A DNA stretch of 64,000 bases from Varroa destructor (lineage: Eukaryota > Arthropoda > Arachnida > Mesostigmata > Varroidae): the NCBI RefSeq assembly GCF_002443255.2, contig NW_019211459.1, positions 916,000 through 979,999 on the forward strand, in the 5' to 3' direction. Under the pieces are notes generated by a model. It saw nothing but the letters and a program-made list of their open reading frames with translations, was not told the origin of the DNA and made no database searches. This document shows positions 10,501 to 22,799 of the stretch, in pieces (positions within the stretch are counted from its first letter, which is position 1; the number at the start of each line of letters is the position of its first letter). The position numbers were made by a program, and so were the translations under genes.

Positions 10501-13385
10501 GTAAAATGATTTATTTTATCGGATACAAGGCTTGTCCAACGCAATCTGTTAACGCCTACGTAGTAATGGATAATAGCTCTTGGAACTTTGGTGGAAGGGC
10601 CAATATGTTTATTGGCCCTGACCAAAGCTGTAATAGCAGACCGTCGAGCGGCTTGTTTGCGACAGTTACAATGCACACTTTAAGATGCACACCTTGGACT
10701 CGACCTATATACGTTAGGATCTTCAATACGTATATAATAAATTGCCCGGTTTCACCATTTAATTAGGATTTCTCGCACATATAAAGCGTCTGAAAACATC
10801 TAATAGCAAAATATAAACTAGCCTAAAGCAAGTAGATAGTTCCTTTGGCTGAATCTTTAGTAAGGTCACGCGATAGAACCAGTTTCCAAATCTTTTAACT
10901 TTAAAAATTGATTGATATACGCTTGATCAAGTGTGCGCATTTGCACCCCGTAATTCCGTGGATTTTGTTCGTCACAGAAAATTTACTCGCCTTAGTCCCG
11001 CTATCAGAGGGGCATATTTCCAAATAGTAATTAGCTGCGCTGTAACATAATAATAACAGGATACTTATTATAATGTTTTAGAAGCGCGGAAGAATAAAGT
11101 ACTGTTAAATTCAATTTTTTACGCCACCACTGCAGAGCCTATTCACTTCAATATTCAGTAAATATATCATTTCAGTGCCACTGGGCCCATCGTGAACACG
11201 TTTATATCGTCGCCATAGTGGTCAGTATAACGCGAGGTTTCGGTTCGACGTCGTATCGGACCATGCTGTATTCTGCACGGTGAGGTAATGTAGTTCGTAC
11301 ACGACACCAGAAGATAATTCATATGTTTAACGGCTAAACAGTAAATTAAGATATGTCGTATCTACAGCGATGACGGTGACGATGTATGTTAAATGGTTCG
11401 TCGATACACACTGCTATTTAACTCGTACAGAAGAGGACCTATCCAATTCAACTGAGACCCACTCTGACGAAATGGCGTTAGTCAGCATCGAAAGCTCCAT
11501 TCGAGTTTCGGGCCGTGAATGTTCTTACGTGAAACTTCTCCTCGTGGCGCGATGCGCTCATGCAGCCTCAATCATTTCGTACATATGCATGCTTCTATGC
11601 TTCGTTTAAATGAGAGAATGCCTGGGACTGAAAGCTACAAATATCGTGTTTATATGGGCTCGCCGTCATCGGCGCTATGCCTATCACGGAATACACCATA
11701 TTATAACATGCATTCGGTTTTCTTGTTCATACGAGAAAGTTAACGTATGCAACAGCATCTTAGGCCTTCCAGGTATCCGGAAGTTTGCAATTCTAGAGTG
11801 GGGATCATGCAAGGCAGTGACCGTATCTTTTTAGTTCACGATATTGTGCTAACCTTCGCAGACGTGCTGAGACTCACAAACTTCCTGAGATGAAGACCCG
11901 TCACGCCGTTGCGGCCTTCTGTAGTGACGTTATCTACTTGAATTCGCTATATCGACTTCAGTCATTGTGTGTCCTGTTTGATACAGAGTGAAGAAACGGT
12001 TCAGCCGATTTTCTCTATCGTTCCTAACACATTGCCTCTACGGTTGTTTCAATATATGACATTTTGAAACGGTGTTTCCTGTCGTGCATATTATTTATCT
12101 GAGCCTGAGATGTCATTTCTACTTGCGGAATACCGACAGTGAAGTCGGGCTTGCTTTTCTATTGTGCCTCTGCCAACAAAACCTAATAGTCGTTAACTGC
12201 TAAATTCCAATTGTCACAGATTGTGCCAAGCAAAGAACTGTGTTAACGTCGTAACGTTATGAAACTTTAGTGTAAAATTTTGTTTTGTTTATTCGATCTG
12301 ACATATTGTGTAGTAGCGTTGTAAACTAGTCGTAAACGCTTACAGTATATTGTTGGCCATAACTGATGCGGATACACGTTTCAGCTGCGGCGCCACAAGT
12401 CTCCTGGACGCCTGATGGCTTTTACCGCGAAAAAATTCTATCGGATAATATTGAATTTCGCTAACGGGCTCCGATTCATGAATCTTTTGTTTTGCATCTA
12501 TGAATAACGTTAGACATCCAGCTGACAAGTCAGAAATGATTGTCCTGAAAACTCACACAGCGGTCGGTCAAAAAAGGCTCTATTTTTTCCGACACTCGTT
12601 AAGCGGAACGCTTTATATCCGTTGATATTCTGTCATAATTGGCGTCATTATGAGTGCGTATTCGTGTTTAGACATCGCTGATTTCTGTCCGACCGTATTA
12701 TTTTTGAGGCCGCGATGTTCCGCTGGCCCTCGAGCTCATTTATGGCCAACTTCGCTATACCCCGTCGGAGTAATGAAATGAGCCAACCTAAACGAGAAAA
12801 CACTCTAACGAGACACGCTGTTGAACCTGGCTCCCGTACTTCAATGCAATGGCATACCGTAAAACGTTAAAAGTTTATGACTGTTTTCATGCATATGCGA
12901 AATAAATAAACCTATATTCTTAGGTGCCAGATTTTCTAGCTTGCCTCGCGTAGCCAATGATAGCCAAGTAGCAATGAATTGTTCTGAGTCAAACCATTGT
13001 CTTCGCATAAGACAATCTGCAACGCTATCAAACAATCCTATATGATAATAATAATGTTCACGTTTGACGCACGCGCGCGTCGTCAACTAACAGCTTTAGG
13101 CTGTTGTATTTGGTGTGGTCCTATTGTATGTATCGGCAAAATGGCGATACTAACCTGTGTTAGTGGATATGTGGCGAGCACGATGCCGTACTCGAGTTTG
13201 GAGTTGCCCATTTCAGTATTATATTCGCCAAAAAAAGAAACCAAGTGGGAATACGTTGCACCAAACATAAGAAGCGATGCGCAGATAATAAGGATCACTC
13301 GCGCGGAATGGAGCCGGTATCTTCTCTCGGAGCCTATTCCGGCTTCCAGGCTTTCAGATGCGCTCTTCTGACCTACTACCTTCAT
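4243..13385 (-). CDS. SLC18B1: MFS-type transporter SLC18B1-like, complete
   Basis: Minus-strand exons 13385-13155, 9630-9367, 8483-8289, 7179-7003, 5030-4851 and 4563-4243 give 455 aa, about the length of human SLC18B1 (456 aa). SLC18B1 belongs to the vesicular amine transporter family of the major facilitator superfamily and is reported as a vesicular polyamine exporter. Hydrophobic segments alternate with short polar loops. The block ILETVYGVAVVVGPAVG (from residue 166) matches the family's LETFSGLGLILGPPVGG, the gating motif of TM5. The C-terminal half shows QLEPFGLSKSIRGLIFF and LLCQAGFGLGLGPAFVCSYL. The first-half TM2-TM3 loop lacks a clear canonical MFS motif A. All five introns are phase 0. 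A start at 13385 follows an in-frame GTG at 13394 with no ATG between. Substrate is inferred from family only. Confidence 0.92.
4851..5030 (-). CDS. SLC18B1: SLC18B1-like exon 5
   Basis: Acceptor catcaacattcacag, donor TCG/gtaaaa; residues 290-349. It starts IKRFSDPRIIIIGGSVLSIA, a short basic loop into TM9, and ends GFGLGLGPAFVCSYLHS (TM10). Phase 0 on both sides. Confidence 0.92.
6509..6544. repeat. (TA)n microsatellite
   Basis: Dinucleotide TA run in intron 4 of the SLC18B1-like gene. Confidence 0.9.
7003..7179 (-). CDS. SLC18B1: SLC18B1-like exon 4
   Basis: Acceptor ggcttttaag, donor CAG/gtgcgt; residues 231-289. It encodes TM7 and TM8 of the second MFS half: PSVVLNILTTVNAFILIAYN, then SIRGLIFFFPAGVYAMSSLF. 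Phase 0 on both sides. Confidence 0.9.
7287..7306. repeat. (TCTA)n microsatellite
   Basis: About five TCTA units in intron 3 of the SLC18B1-like gene. Confidence 0.85.
8289..8483 (-). CDS. SLC18B1: SLC18B1-like exon 3
   Basis: Acceptor ttggtattag, donor AAG/gtaaaa; residues 166-230. It carries ILETVYGVAVVVGPAVGAVM, the best-conserved motif of the family (TM5), then TM6 (ALGGAEIALALVTIVVLPP) and the start of the central cytoplasmic loop (SSAATDDHGSAKFRK). Confidence 0.93.
9367..9630 (-). CDS. SLC18B1: SLC18B1-like exon 2
   Basis: Acceptor ccatag, donor CCG/gtcagt; 88 codons, phase 0 on both sides, residues 78-165. It opens IFTGPLATKISTWNIMSDKS and includes VSLIMVRAIQSVGGTTGSVL, aligning with the TM3-TM4 region of SLC18B1. 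The ATG inside the exon (9585) is not the start, because the reading frame extends to the acceptor with family similarity. Confidence 0.9.
10586..10627. repeat. 17-bp-stem inverted repeat (hairpin) in SLC18B1 intron 1
   Basis: Arms CTTTGGT / ACCAAAG enclose AGGGCCAATA / TATTGGCCCT around a 4-nt TGTT loop. Three unpaired bases on the left and one on the right form a small internal loop. The first intron of the SLC18B1-like gene (9631-13154) holds it. Function unknown. Confidence 0.8.
13155..13385 (-). CDS. SLC18B1: SLC18B1-like exon 1
   Basis: Starts MKVVGQKSASESLEAGIG, a polar cytoplasmic N-terminus, then TM1 (ARVILIICASLLMFGATY) and the start of TM2 (YGIVLATYPLTQ). Donor CAG/gttagt at 13154. 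The upstream sequence stays open for some codons, so a start further 5' is possible. Confidence 0.85.
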
Positions 13386-15160
13386 GCTGCTCACGAATGA
13401 CTTGCAGGTCTTTGTACACTACTCTGATCGAATTCGTTCTTATATAAGCCTTGGAATGCTTCTTCAGAAATAATTGCTGATATCGCGTGCTACAGACTAG
13501 AGCGTCACGGATAGCCTCCAAAATCAGACGCTGTTAATGTCGCCGTAAGTGCTAGTGTTAGAAGTATGTCACTAATAGCTGGTTTGAATCTGGAACATTT
13601 AACTAGTATTTAATTACTATCATTGCTAGAAGCATCACAATTCGACAAGCGCCAATTAGCAGTCTGTTTTTTTAACAGTCTGGAGTAGCCAGGGGCCGAG
13701 TAGAGTCGAACGAGCGCTCCCGTATTACTACGAAGCTGTAAGATGCCAATCATACGGGAAAGTTGTCGTGTGTCTTGATGGCCTTCAATCATCTACGCAC
13801 GTAGCGGGCCCCCAACTAACACTCGAAATTTGTCACGTCAAATTCTGTGGAGCGCTTTGCTGTGTCGTTTTTCTGGTGTCGCTGCCTCGTAGGAAATGTC
13901 GAATAGAAGTTCAGAAACATCGACCAACAGAAATCACCACACTCGTTTTCACAATATAGAGCTCTTCTAAAGCATCCACCACGCAACTGACTCTACAGAC
14001 TGTACTCTTAGGGTCTGCCAGCTAGAGAAGATAATGACCACCGAGGGGCATAAAGGCTGTCCTTCTTTTACTCAACCGCCGCGCGGTACATCGTGGTACC
14101 GTCGTCACTGCGATGGCCCTTTCTCACCGTTCTATGGAGAGCATATATCGCCAGACCGGTTCGAGATTACACAAAAGGCACTTCAGCAAAAGCAGCGGTC
14201 ACGTCGAATAATCTGTCGATCGGCATAAAGCCCTGGCTATCGAAATGATGGACGTGATCTGAGTGCACATTTAATGTTAGGGCAGACTCGATCGAAACGG
14301 TATTGGGCTCGCCTAAATTCCGCCAGGAAACATAACAACGGGATATAGTCCCTCTTCAAATGATATAGACCAGCAGAGAACTAGTCACAGGTTCACTATT
14401 TTTACTTATCGCCACATAGAGGATATGCGTGATCATCCAATTCGCAACGATGTGTTGGAAACAAAGTCGCTTTGCCTCGGAGGTGTTAAGCACACGTTTT
14501 AGCCTATTACACACAACTATTCTGATTCACAGGCGACCGATAGACTTTGTGTCGCCCGTATATCCGACAAATGATAAAACCTAAAGTCGGAATAAGCCAG
14601 CACGTTCATGCAATGACCAATCAGACTTCTAGACAAGCTTTATCAGCAACTTGGGAGCTGTGCCTTGAGTACGTCGCATGAGACGAGCAGTTGAAAGATT
14701 CACGACCCATTTTATCGTTTTTTTTCACTTGCCCGAAAAGGTAGACAAACAGCTAGTTAAGGAGGTTGTTTTTATTTGTATGGGGTCGTCGGCTTTCACT
14801 TCGTTCGTTTATTATTCGAATACAAAGAGAAACAAAAAAAAAAAAAAGAAAAACGTATATCTCATTTGTGGGTCGGCTTCATATTTACCTATCTCAGTTA
14901 GTTTAGAAAGATGAATTAACAAGAGATCAACAAAAGATTGCGAAGGTGGCATTTCGATCAAAAAGGGATAAAGTTGAGAACTTATCGTCGGGTTTCTGCA
15001 TTAACTAAGGCGCTATAGAATATTAGAAACAGCGCGAGATAATTAAAAATGCCGCTACAAAAAAAACATTTGGAGATCATTGTTAAATAGAAGCGAAAGT
15101 ATATAGGTATTTTCGGCCACTTCTTTGTAGTCTGAGCTGAGATCTTATTAGATATGATTG

Positions 15161-15276
15161 TGCTCGCGTTAGTGTGCCCTAAAGAGCGGTAGAACTTATC
15201 TCCCACGAGGCTCATGAGTGCTCATGTTAGTGTGCCCTAATGAACGGTAGAACTTATCTCCCACGAGGCTCATGAG
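15161..15276. repeat. Tandem duplication, two 58-bp units
   Basis: Units 15161-15218 and 15219-15276 differ at four positions, followed by the first seven bases of a third unit. Both contain AGAACTTATCTCCCACGAGG. The few differences suggest a fairly recent duplication. Confidence 0.9.
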
Positions 15277-17235
15277 TGCTCATATCACAGTACGACTGTA
15301 TGTACTTACGTTTGTGTGCAGCTTTTGGTAATAAATACATCTATTTTGTATTAATGATTATAAACGGTCAGTCTTGTTTTTAGGGAGTCGTCCTTCTACA
15401 GTATGCATGCAAGATTCCAACTTCGTAGGGCACGGTTTTATCTTTCTAAGCTGAAACCTTGTTTATAATTTTTTTGTTAGAATCATTGTGCTGCCTAAGG
15501 ACCAGTAAGTTGGTCAACAAAGTTGCGCAACGGACCACTTAGAAATTGCCAAAGAACAGACGTCAACCATCCAAGTGAAATGATACTATGTATTCCTTGT
15601 TTACGGAGAAAAAGCCAGTCATCCCGCTACTGCTTATATAAGCCAAACTGAAGACTCTGTGGACATAGCCATGCGTGAATATACGTTCCGCTCAATAGAA
15701 TAGCTTGAACAGCCTTCGTACTTAACTTCGGTATAACGTTAAGTGAACTATTAACGCATTCCGGAACAAACACTATCAAAAAAACCGTCTATGTGCCTAT
15801 CACTTATTGCTAATGAACAAAAACAACTAATTGGATTTCAGGAGACAGTGTTACAATGACGATTTCGATAACCACTTCAATATTGATATTCCAGGATTTC
15901 CAAGGACGAATGAGTGGTAAGACGTGGCTAATCCTGTTTCAAGCAAAATTAGAGGTCAGGGAACAGGAGCAGGAATCAAATGGCAGTTTTGTTAGGTCAT
16001 CATTGTAGATTGAATTTCGTATCCAAATAAACGCAACCCATCGGTTTTTCTTTTTGTTAACGTTAGTTATTTATTTGTTATTCCATACGACACAATGTTT
16101 ATCCTTTTTTTAAACCAGTGCAAATAAATCCTGTGATTCGTACAAGCTATGATCATCTAGATAAGTTATATACAAGCGTAACTCTAAACCCCGTTATCTC
16201 ATTACGATCGAAGAGGAAAATAATTGGCAAAATTAGAATAATCAGTCGGCGATAGTTTTTTTTTTTCGTTTTTATTGTAGCTAGATTGGTGAAACGACGC
16301 GTATAAAATATTTTTTCTATTTCTTTTAAACAGATATTACAAAATGCTAGGTAAATTTTCAAGGATGAGAAGTAAGACAGTGTCTATCTACGATTTCTAT
16401 GCGAGTACTACCCAGCATAACGAGCTCAGCGGCAAGTCCTCTCGTTGATGAGAGAGACGTCGTGCCACTTGAGTTAACGAGTTTACTTAAATATAAATGT
16501 AAGTTAAGAAAAAATAGATCAATGTAAATAAAACTTGATACATAAGTGATGGAATAAGAAATTAAATTTAGCCTAGCCTGAAAATTCCCGATACTCCAGT
16601 TCCGTAGCTGAAACGTGAAATGACAGATGCATGTACGAAAATCGCTTATTCGGTAAAAGGGCAAAATTGTTGTTTCTCGTCGGCTAATAGTTGGAATACC
16701 TTCGCCATACCTGCGTGTTGGAGGCACGCGACAGTTGATCTCATGTCACCATGACGTCGGTAAGTGCCATCCATTATCAAAACCTAGTGGACCCTTAGAA
16801 AAGCGGTACCATTCATGTTGCGAGCTCATTATTAAGAAGTAATAAAAAAAGCTTTAATGATATCACACAGTTGACGCACAATAGAAAAATTATTACTGTT
16901 ACTTTATCCGCAAGTACTTATAGACACAGGCAGATACGAACAAGCCATAAAAGCTGGAACAGTTTATATTCGCGTCTGTATCCTTTCCTTCCTATAGGGA
17001 ATATATACCACAAGTGAATCAACTCTGATATTGATTTAGACGCTCTCAATCGATTCAATTTCAGAGAGCACTTTTAAGAGAAGGATCTGGGGCGTTGGTT
17101 TCTTTGTCTGTTTTTTTATTTTCACTTGTTATTGTACAAGGTACGTATCAAGGATAACACACTTACTTCTCTACATCTGCTCCCTATTGATACCTGCCGT
17201 TGATACTGATCTTTCGAAATGTTTTACGAAGCAGT

Positions 17236-17247
17236 ACATACATACAT

Positions 17248-17282
<35 letters not shown>
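17236..17282. repeat. Compound (CATA)(CA)(TA) microsatellite
   Basis: CATA repeats pass into CA and then TA repeats in intergenic sequence. Confidence 0.9.
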
Positions 17283-17289
<7 letters not shown>

Positions 17290-20200
17290 GATCCAAGTTT
17301 TGTATTGTACAGTGCGAGACCGCGCCCACATCCGGGCATGCCCTTAATTACGACTACTATTTATATTCACCTTAATAAGTGTATAAATACTTGAACGGCC
17401 CGAGAATTCAGGGATTTAAAAATGAGCGATGTTCGAGTCTAAGCCTAGACGGCTTGTCCTACACTGGTAGCCAATCGTATAAATCAAAATTTAAATAACG
17501 TATTTAATATTGAGCGTCTTCACAAAGATATTTCTAACGACAACAAAATCAACTTGTCGCTACGCTTCACCCGAAGCTCTATTGCGAAGATACCATGTTC
17601 AACTGAAACAATCGAAGACTTTGAACGTCAGCAATTTCTTCCACAACTGTTACATAACAGTGTAGCAAGAATTCGATATTATCGAATAAGGGGGATCTGG
17701 GGCGCCATTTTGCACAGTAGAATTATAAACAAAAAAAAAACATGGATGACGTTACTGCTAGTTCATTGAAGCTGGTGCTATTCTTATGATGAACGAGTGT
17801 GACTGATTGCCTTAATGGAAGTCGTCATTCTTGTCTACCCTTGCTGCCGCGGTGAGTCTTAGGCAGGTTTATGGGTTTGCTCGAAAGGGCAAAGAATAAA
17901 TGTCAGCGGGCATTTTTTTGCGACCTTAGACAGGATTAATGGTTATCTCTACCGACAATACGCACTTGAGCATCCATAAGTAACAGCAACTGTAGCAACT
18001 AAAAAGTATAATATCCTCAAATTAATATGCCATCGTTGATTTCTTAGAGTACGACCACATCGTATTCAACAGGCTATTTATTATATAGTGGGTTTTTTAA
18101 GGCTTAATCAACCTAACGAAGATAATCGCACGTATTTTGCTTATAACAAATAACACATTTGCTTGTTAATAAATACGTAATGAAAAACTAATAAAAACGA
18201 CGAACGAAAATACATGTGTATGTCTTATATACATATCTGTATATTGTACGTGATATCTAAATGCGGAATACACCGTACCTGTAGGATTGTGTATTTAGTC
18301 TGTTTGTACCTTAAATAAAAAAAATAGTTTTAAAACGCCGCCTTCTTGTATCTGTAAAAACGTTTTGGTAGCACAGCTAGAACAACTAATGTAATAACAG
18401 GCAGCTCGTCATGGTTCATTCCAAGGGTCATCTTAATAGGGTTTACATACGTGCAAAGTTCAACGTAATAATACATTTGTCGTTTTACAACGCTGGGTGA
18501 CCCGTCCGTGAAGCAGTAAAACACCGTATCAGCAACGTTGATTGATTATGTGCAAGATAAATTATTCGTCTGTTAGCCCTTGTAAATATTAAGTCAGAAT
18601 GAAGACTCCTGCACCTCTTCACAAATTAGGAACGATTACATTAGTTCTTCCCTTTTTATGTTCTCTTTCCACCGTAGCTATTCATGACTTTCTTCTAGCC
18701 CTCCACCAGATGATGTACATCGTCTCACCGGATGATAGCTATAATCTAGTCAAGTCTAGCGCAGCGTCTATGAGATTTTGACTCTATTTATAAATAATCA
18801 ACGAGAGAAGATGATTTGGGAAACTGGATAAGAAATTTTGAACGTTTCGATTGTTCCGTTGTCTAGGTAGGGAAGGCAACAAAATCTCGGCAATAAATCT
18901 GGCTCCCCTCAACCGTTCCGGCTTCCGGCCCAACCCAGGTCTGAGTCAGTGACTTTCTCTAATGATAAATTTATTTATACTAGCCCGTCGCGTAGATACT
19001 TTCGATCAGCACACACATGGTAATTTTCACTACTGGATACAAAAGACATTCTTATTAAAATGGAAGCCTTACGGTACAATCAGGACAACTCTGCTCATAT
19101 ACATTAAGGGCCATTTGCCAAACAATTGATTTCGTTATACTGATGGTCTGAGGATCAGGCGATTGATTCGAGAAGTGGTCTCAGTTCGAATGAAAATAGC
19201 TTCGAGGGCCGCACATTTCGAGATTGATAGCTGTATTTAATCGCTGGATATTAAGCCGAAATGTGATCGATCGCTTTTAAGATGTTCAATGCTTTCATTG
19301 CTCCGTATATATTTTGAGGTCATCAACCTGTTTTCATAGGCCACGCCTAGTGGTTAGAGATGTGCTTAGATATTGTCCGAAGATCAAGGAAAACATGTCT
19401 TAGACGTAAGCCGGTCGTTCTTATTGGACAAAGAATCTGACCAAACGAATGAAACAATGGAAGGGATGGCCAGCACCAAGAAACTGCTTTAAGACTAGTT
19501 TTATGGAGATGTTTTCTCTTCAAAAAATATGTGATGGCCGATCGTGCCAAACGCGAAAAGAGTAAGGTCCACAGTATGAAGTGGTACGGCACAGTCGTGT
19601 TCGGGGGCTTAATAAATGTTTCGAGCTTTGTATTCGGTATTGCCTTTTATAAGCATTCCTTCAGATGGCTAGCTTTGAGGACATGGACGGGTACGCTTGC
19701 GGCCGATTCCGAATTTAAGCCACTACGTGTCCTAATGTTTAGGAATTTGTGGTTCCCACTACATCATCGTGCGGACTATTGCTAAAGCCCAGTCATAGTA
19801 TTATACATACATTGTGAGCTCTTATATAACAAACCACTTTTTGCGGAGGCCAAATTATTTGAAATGGTCCCAGTTAGGTTATGAAAAATAAGCTTTTTAC
19901 AGAAATCATAGCAATGCGGGATTTTAGTTCTGCAGAAACGTTTATAAAGTGCATTGATGAGCTTATGGCTTTGGCAATCAAACACCCGGAGTAGACCCGT
20001 ATCGTTCAGTGGCTTGATGGTACCAAGCCTTTTGATTTGCAATATCACATATTCGAATGTCTGGTCCAAATACTTCCATGATATCTATATTCAATCGTAT
20101 ATATTGAGTGGTCGAGTGAACAGCGACTGTTTTGAAGCTGAATATTCCAGCAAATACTTTCACACTTTCCACTAATATAAAACTAAATATGTAATAATAA

Positions 20201-21244
20201 TTTAACTAAAATATTAGCCTTAATTAGCGCTACTTTGGTCGATGCTGCTGTTTTTCTGCTAATGCCATAATCCTATCCTATAAACTTCCATTATTTCTAA
20301 GCAACAAGTTGCGATAAGTTATTTTTGCGTACCTTTACTATTACTAAATCAACACCATTAAGAATGTACTGCACTGGTCGAAATAGATGATAGTCTCATC
20401 GAGAAAGATTCGGTCTTCACGGTGTGTGCGTTAAAATTTCCCATCTAAGTTTTCTTAATATTTTCCAGAAAATGGCATCTTTTCTATTCACAACAATTCC
20501 GGTCGTTTTTTTCAATGGCTCGTCGTAGTGTGATTATTGTGAAGATGACGGCAACCGAACACGTCGCATTACCTCCCTTGGCGCCAACGCGTGCTTCGCT
20601 CAAAAATGTATTTTTTTTTTACTGCGGATTTCTACTTTTTTTACTGCGACCTATCTTTCGTGGACCATTATCTATCGCTTTAGAAACAGCCTAATTTCAT
20701 TGCATTTATGTAAAATTTCGCAGACGAAAACAGGATCGAGTAATTTTTTTTTGCCTCAATTTGTGTAGTATTTAAAAATCTAGTTTATGTTACGGCCAAC
20801 AATAGTTCGATCTTTGGCGATATCATGGCGACTCAAATTTTTAGAACAATTCTTTTCATAATTGCTCAGCCATGACGAAATGCATCTTCAACATGGACAT
20901 TGCCGGAATGAAGGCAACATAAATATATTTAGGTGTTTCTTACGACATCTTGATCAAAGACAGCACACATTTTTAATGGCCGGCATTTGTGTCTTCATCG
21001 TAACAAAATTGGAAAAAAAAACATCGCATTTTTGCTAAAAATGTTGCTCATCTCCAAGGTGCCCTGTCGTCTGACTCCCATAATTTGCCTGCTGCCAAAT
21101 CTGAAGTTTCAAGTAACACCAGCGCGGACCTGATGATACTTCACTGCTGTGCTAGCTAGGATATGTGATGCGAAAACTATTTAGCCGTAACAATGGTCAA
21201 TACTTTTTTCGATAAATTAATGGCTGCAGTGTCATGTTTTTGTC

Positions 21245-21249
21245 TTTCG

Positions 21250-21289
<40 letters not shown>

Positions 21290-21294
21290 CGAAA
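21245..21294. repeat. Perfect 50-nt palindrome around a (TA)n core
   Basis: A (TA)n run is flanked by TTTCGT on the left and ACGAAA on the right, so the palindrome extends beyond the microsatellite on both sides. It could extrude as a cruciform. Confidence 0.85.
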
Positions 21295-21373
21295 AGGTGT
21301 AGAGAAGTGCAGGTACTAATGAGTACATATGTAGGCTATATAGGCTGCTTATGAGGATCAGTTAACCGGCTAA

Positions 21374-21436
21374 CTGAACAATAGTAATACATCCCGTTGA
21401 TCGGAATCGTCGGTACAGGTTCTCCATCGTCAATTT
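21374..21436. repeat. Left arm of a diverged inverted repeat pair
   Basis: The reverse complement, beginning AAATTGACGATGGAGAACCT, resembles the plus strand at 21739-21800 (AAATTGACGACGGAAAGCCT). The first 36 bp agree at roughly 80%, with more decay beyond. The arms are about 300 bp apart and enclose a (GA)n run. Confidence 0.55.
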
Positions 21437-21497
21437 CCTCTCGAATGTGCGTGATATGTCTGGCTATTAGTGAGGGAGGCGTAAAAAGTGGGATTTC

Positions 21498-21500
<3 letters not shown>

Positions 21501-21529
<29 letters not shown>
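21501..21529. repeat. (GA)n microsatellite
   Basis: GA dinucleotide run, about 14 units, between the arms of the inverted repeat pair. Confidence 0.95.
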
Positions 21530-21531
<2 letters not shown>

Positions 21532-21738
21532 GTCACAAAAACGATATTATTTCAGGGACCAGCCGGATATACCTCCCTATGAAGGCCAGAGACAGAGAGG
21601 CCGCAACTCTGGCTGATGGCCAATAAGTTTTTAAACCCATGGAGTAATTTGAACGGTTTTGTGTCAAGGAGTTTGCTTACCATTAAGATCGTCAAGATGG
21701 AAGAGCCAAACAGTTGCGCGAACAGGCGCTCTAGGTGG

Positions 21739-21800
21739 AAAATTGACGACGGAAAGCCTATACCCATGATTCCGTCCAGGTGGGCTACTGTAGTCTTCAC
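21739..21800. repeat. Right arm of a diverged inverted repeat pair
   Basis: Partner of 21374-21436. Translated, both arms give related peptides (IDDGKPIPMIP here, IDDGEPVPTIP from the left arm on the minus strand). This could reflect an old coding ancestor or simple repeat decay. Confidence 0.55.
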
Positions 21801-22068
21801 ATCGCCGATGTTGAAACAAGCTAAACGCTGCCTCATGCGCCGATCTCGGCAATAGCTTACATTATCTATGACTACGCCGGCTTTAAACGCCTAACGGTCC
21901 TCGAAAACAGACAACGTCTCTTTTGCGATTCAGGCTGTTACTCTATGGGTTAGGAACAGGTGAAACACACGAGTGTCGTAGCTTATACTTACCAGAACGA
22001 ACGAAGCGCACGCAATGCAGCTCCATAAAATCTTGGTGAAAGGTCGTACTGGTGGATCCGCAGCCAGT

Positions 22069-22178
22069 TGAGGTGGCCAGCGCTCATTTCACTCGTTCGC
22101 AAACTGCGTACATAATCCTGCTCCGTGAAGAAACGGGACACTAGTCTGCGGACGGCCAAGCTCGGATGGCCACCTCAA
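22069..22178. repeat. 12-bp inverted repeat, 86-bp spacer
   Basis: TTGAGGTGGCCA at 22069-22080 and TGGCCACCTCAA at 22167-22178 are perfect complements. Short enough that chance is possible. Confidence 0.45.
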
Positions 22179-22799
22179 TGACAGGGAACGGCCTGACTAA
22201 TCACGACAATATCGAACGGAGACCCAGATCCTGAAATTGGGAAAAGACAATTAAATATGCAATATTTGAGTATATATAATATAATAATGTACCACCGAAC
22301 GGATCATTTACATCTTGTTTAATGTTGAATCTCTTCGTTTTTTGTGCTACACTCAGGTTTTGCTGAAATTTGAGAAGTTATCACTTAAAAAAACAGTAAC
22401 CTGATTATATCAAGCGTTCAGAGTGACCGTTGATCACCTTTCGAGGTGTTTTCGGTATTTCTACTTTTTTTAAGGACTGAAACTCCTTAGCACCGATATC
22501 CCCACAGTGGGCAATAAGTGGTGGAGATCGGCTTCTAACGTACTACGTGTGGATAGTGTGATAAGGTCTGCGTTGGTTTGACAACGAACTTCCGCTATTC
22601 CCTGCACAAGTCCTACGAAATCCAAGGACCTCTGTTGAACCCTTCAGTTTGGTATTGTACGCGCTGATTTTTATCGTGCAGCTAAAAGACACGTAAACAA
22701 CGAACTTCAAAGCCGCCGTATGTTAACAATCACTCAGATATTATAGAGCTGTTATAAAAGAAAAACAAACTATAACTGTTTTTCCCCAAACTAAACTGG

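Noticed and set aside
14034..14228. Plus-strand ORF of 64 codons in locally GC-richer sequence
   Set aside because: No homology, no splice context, and local composition explains the open frame.
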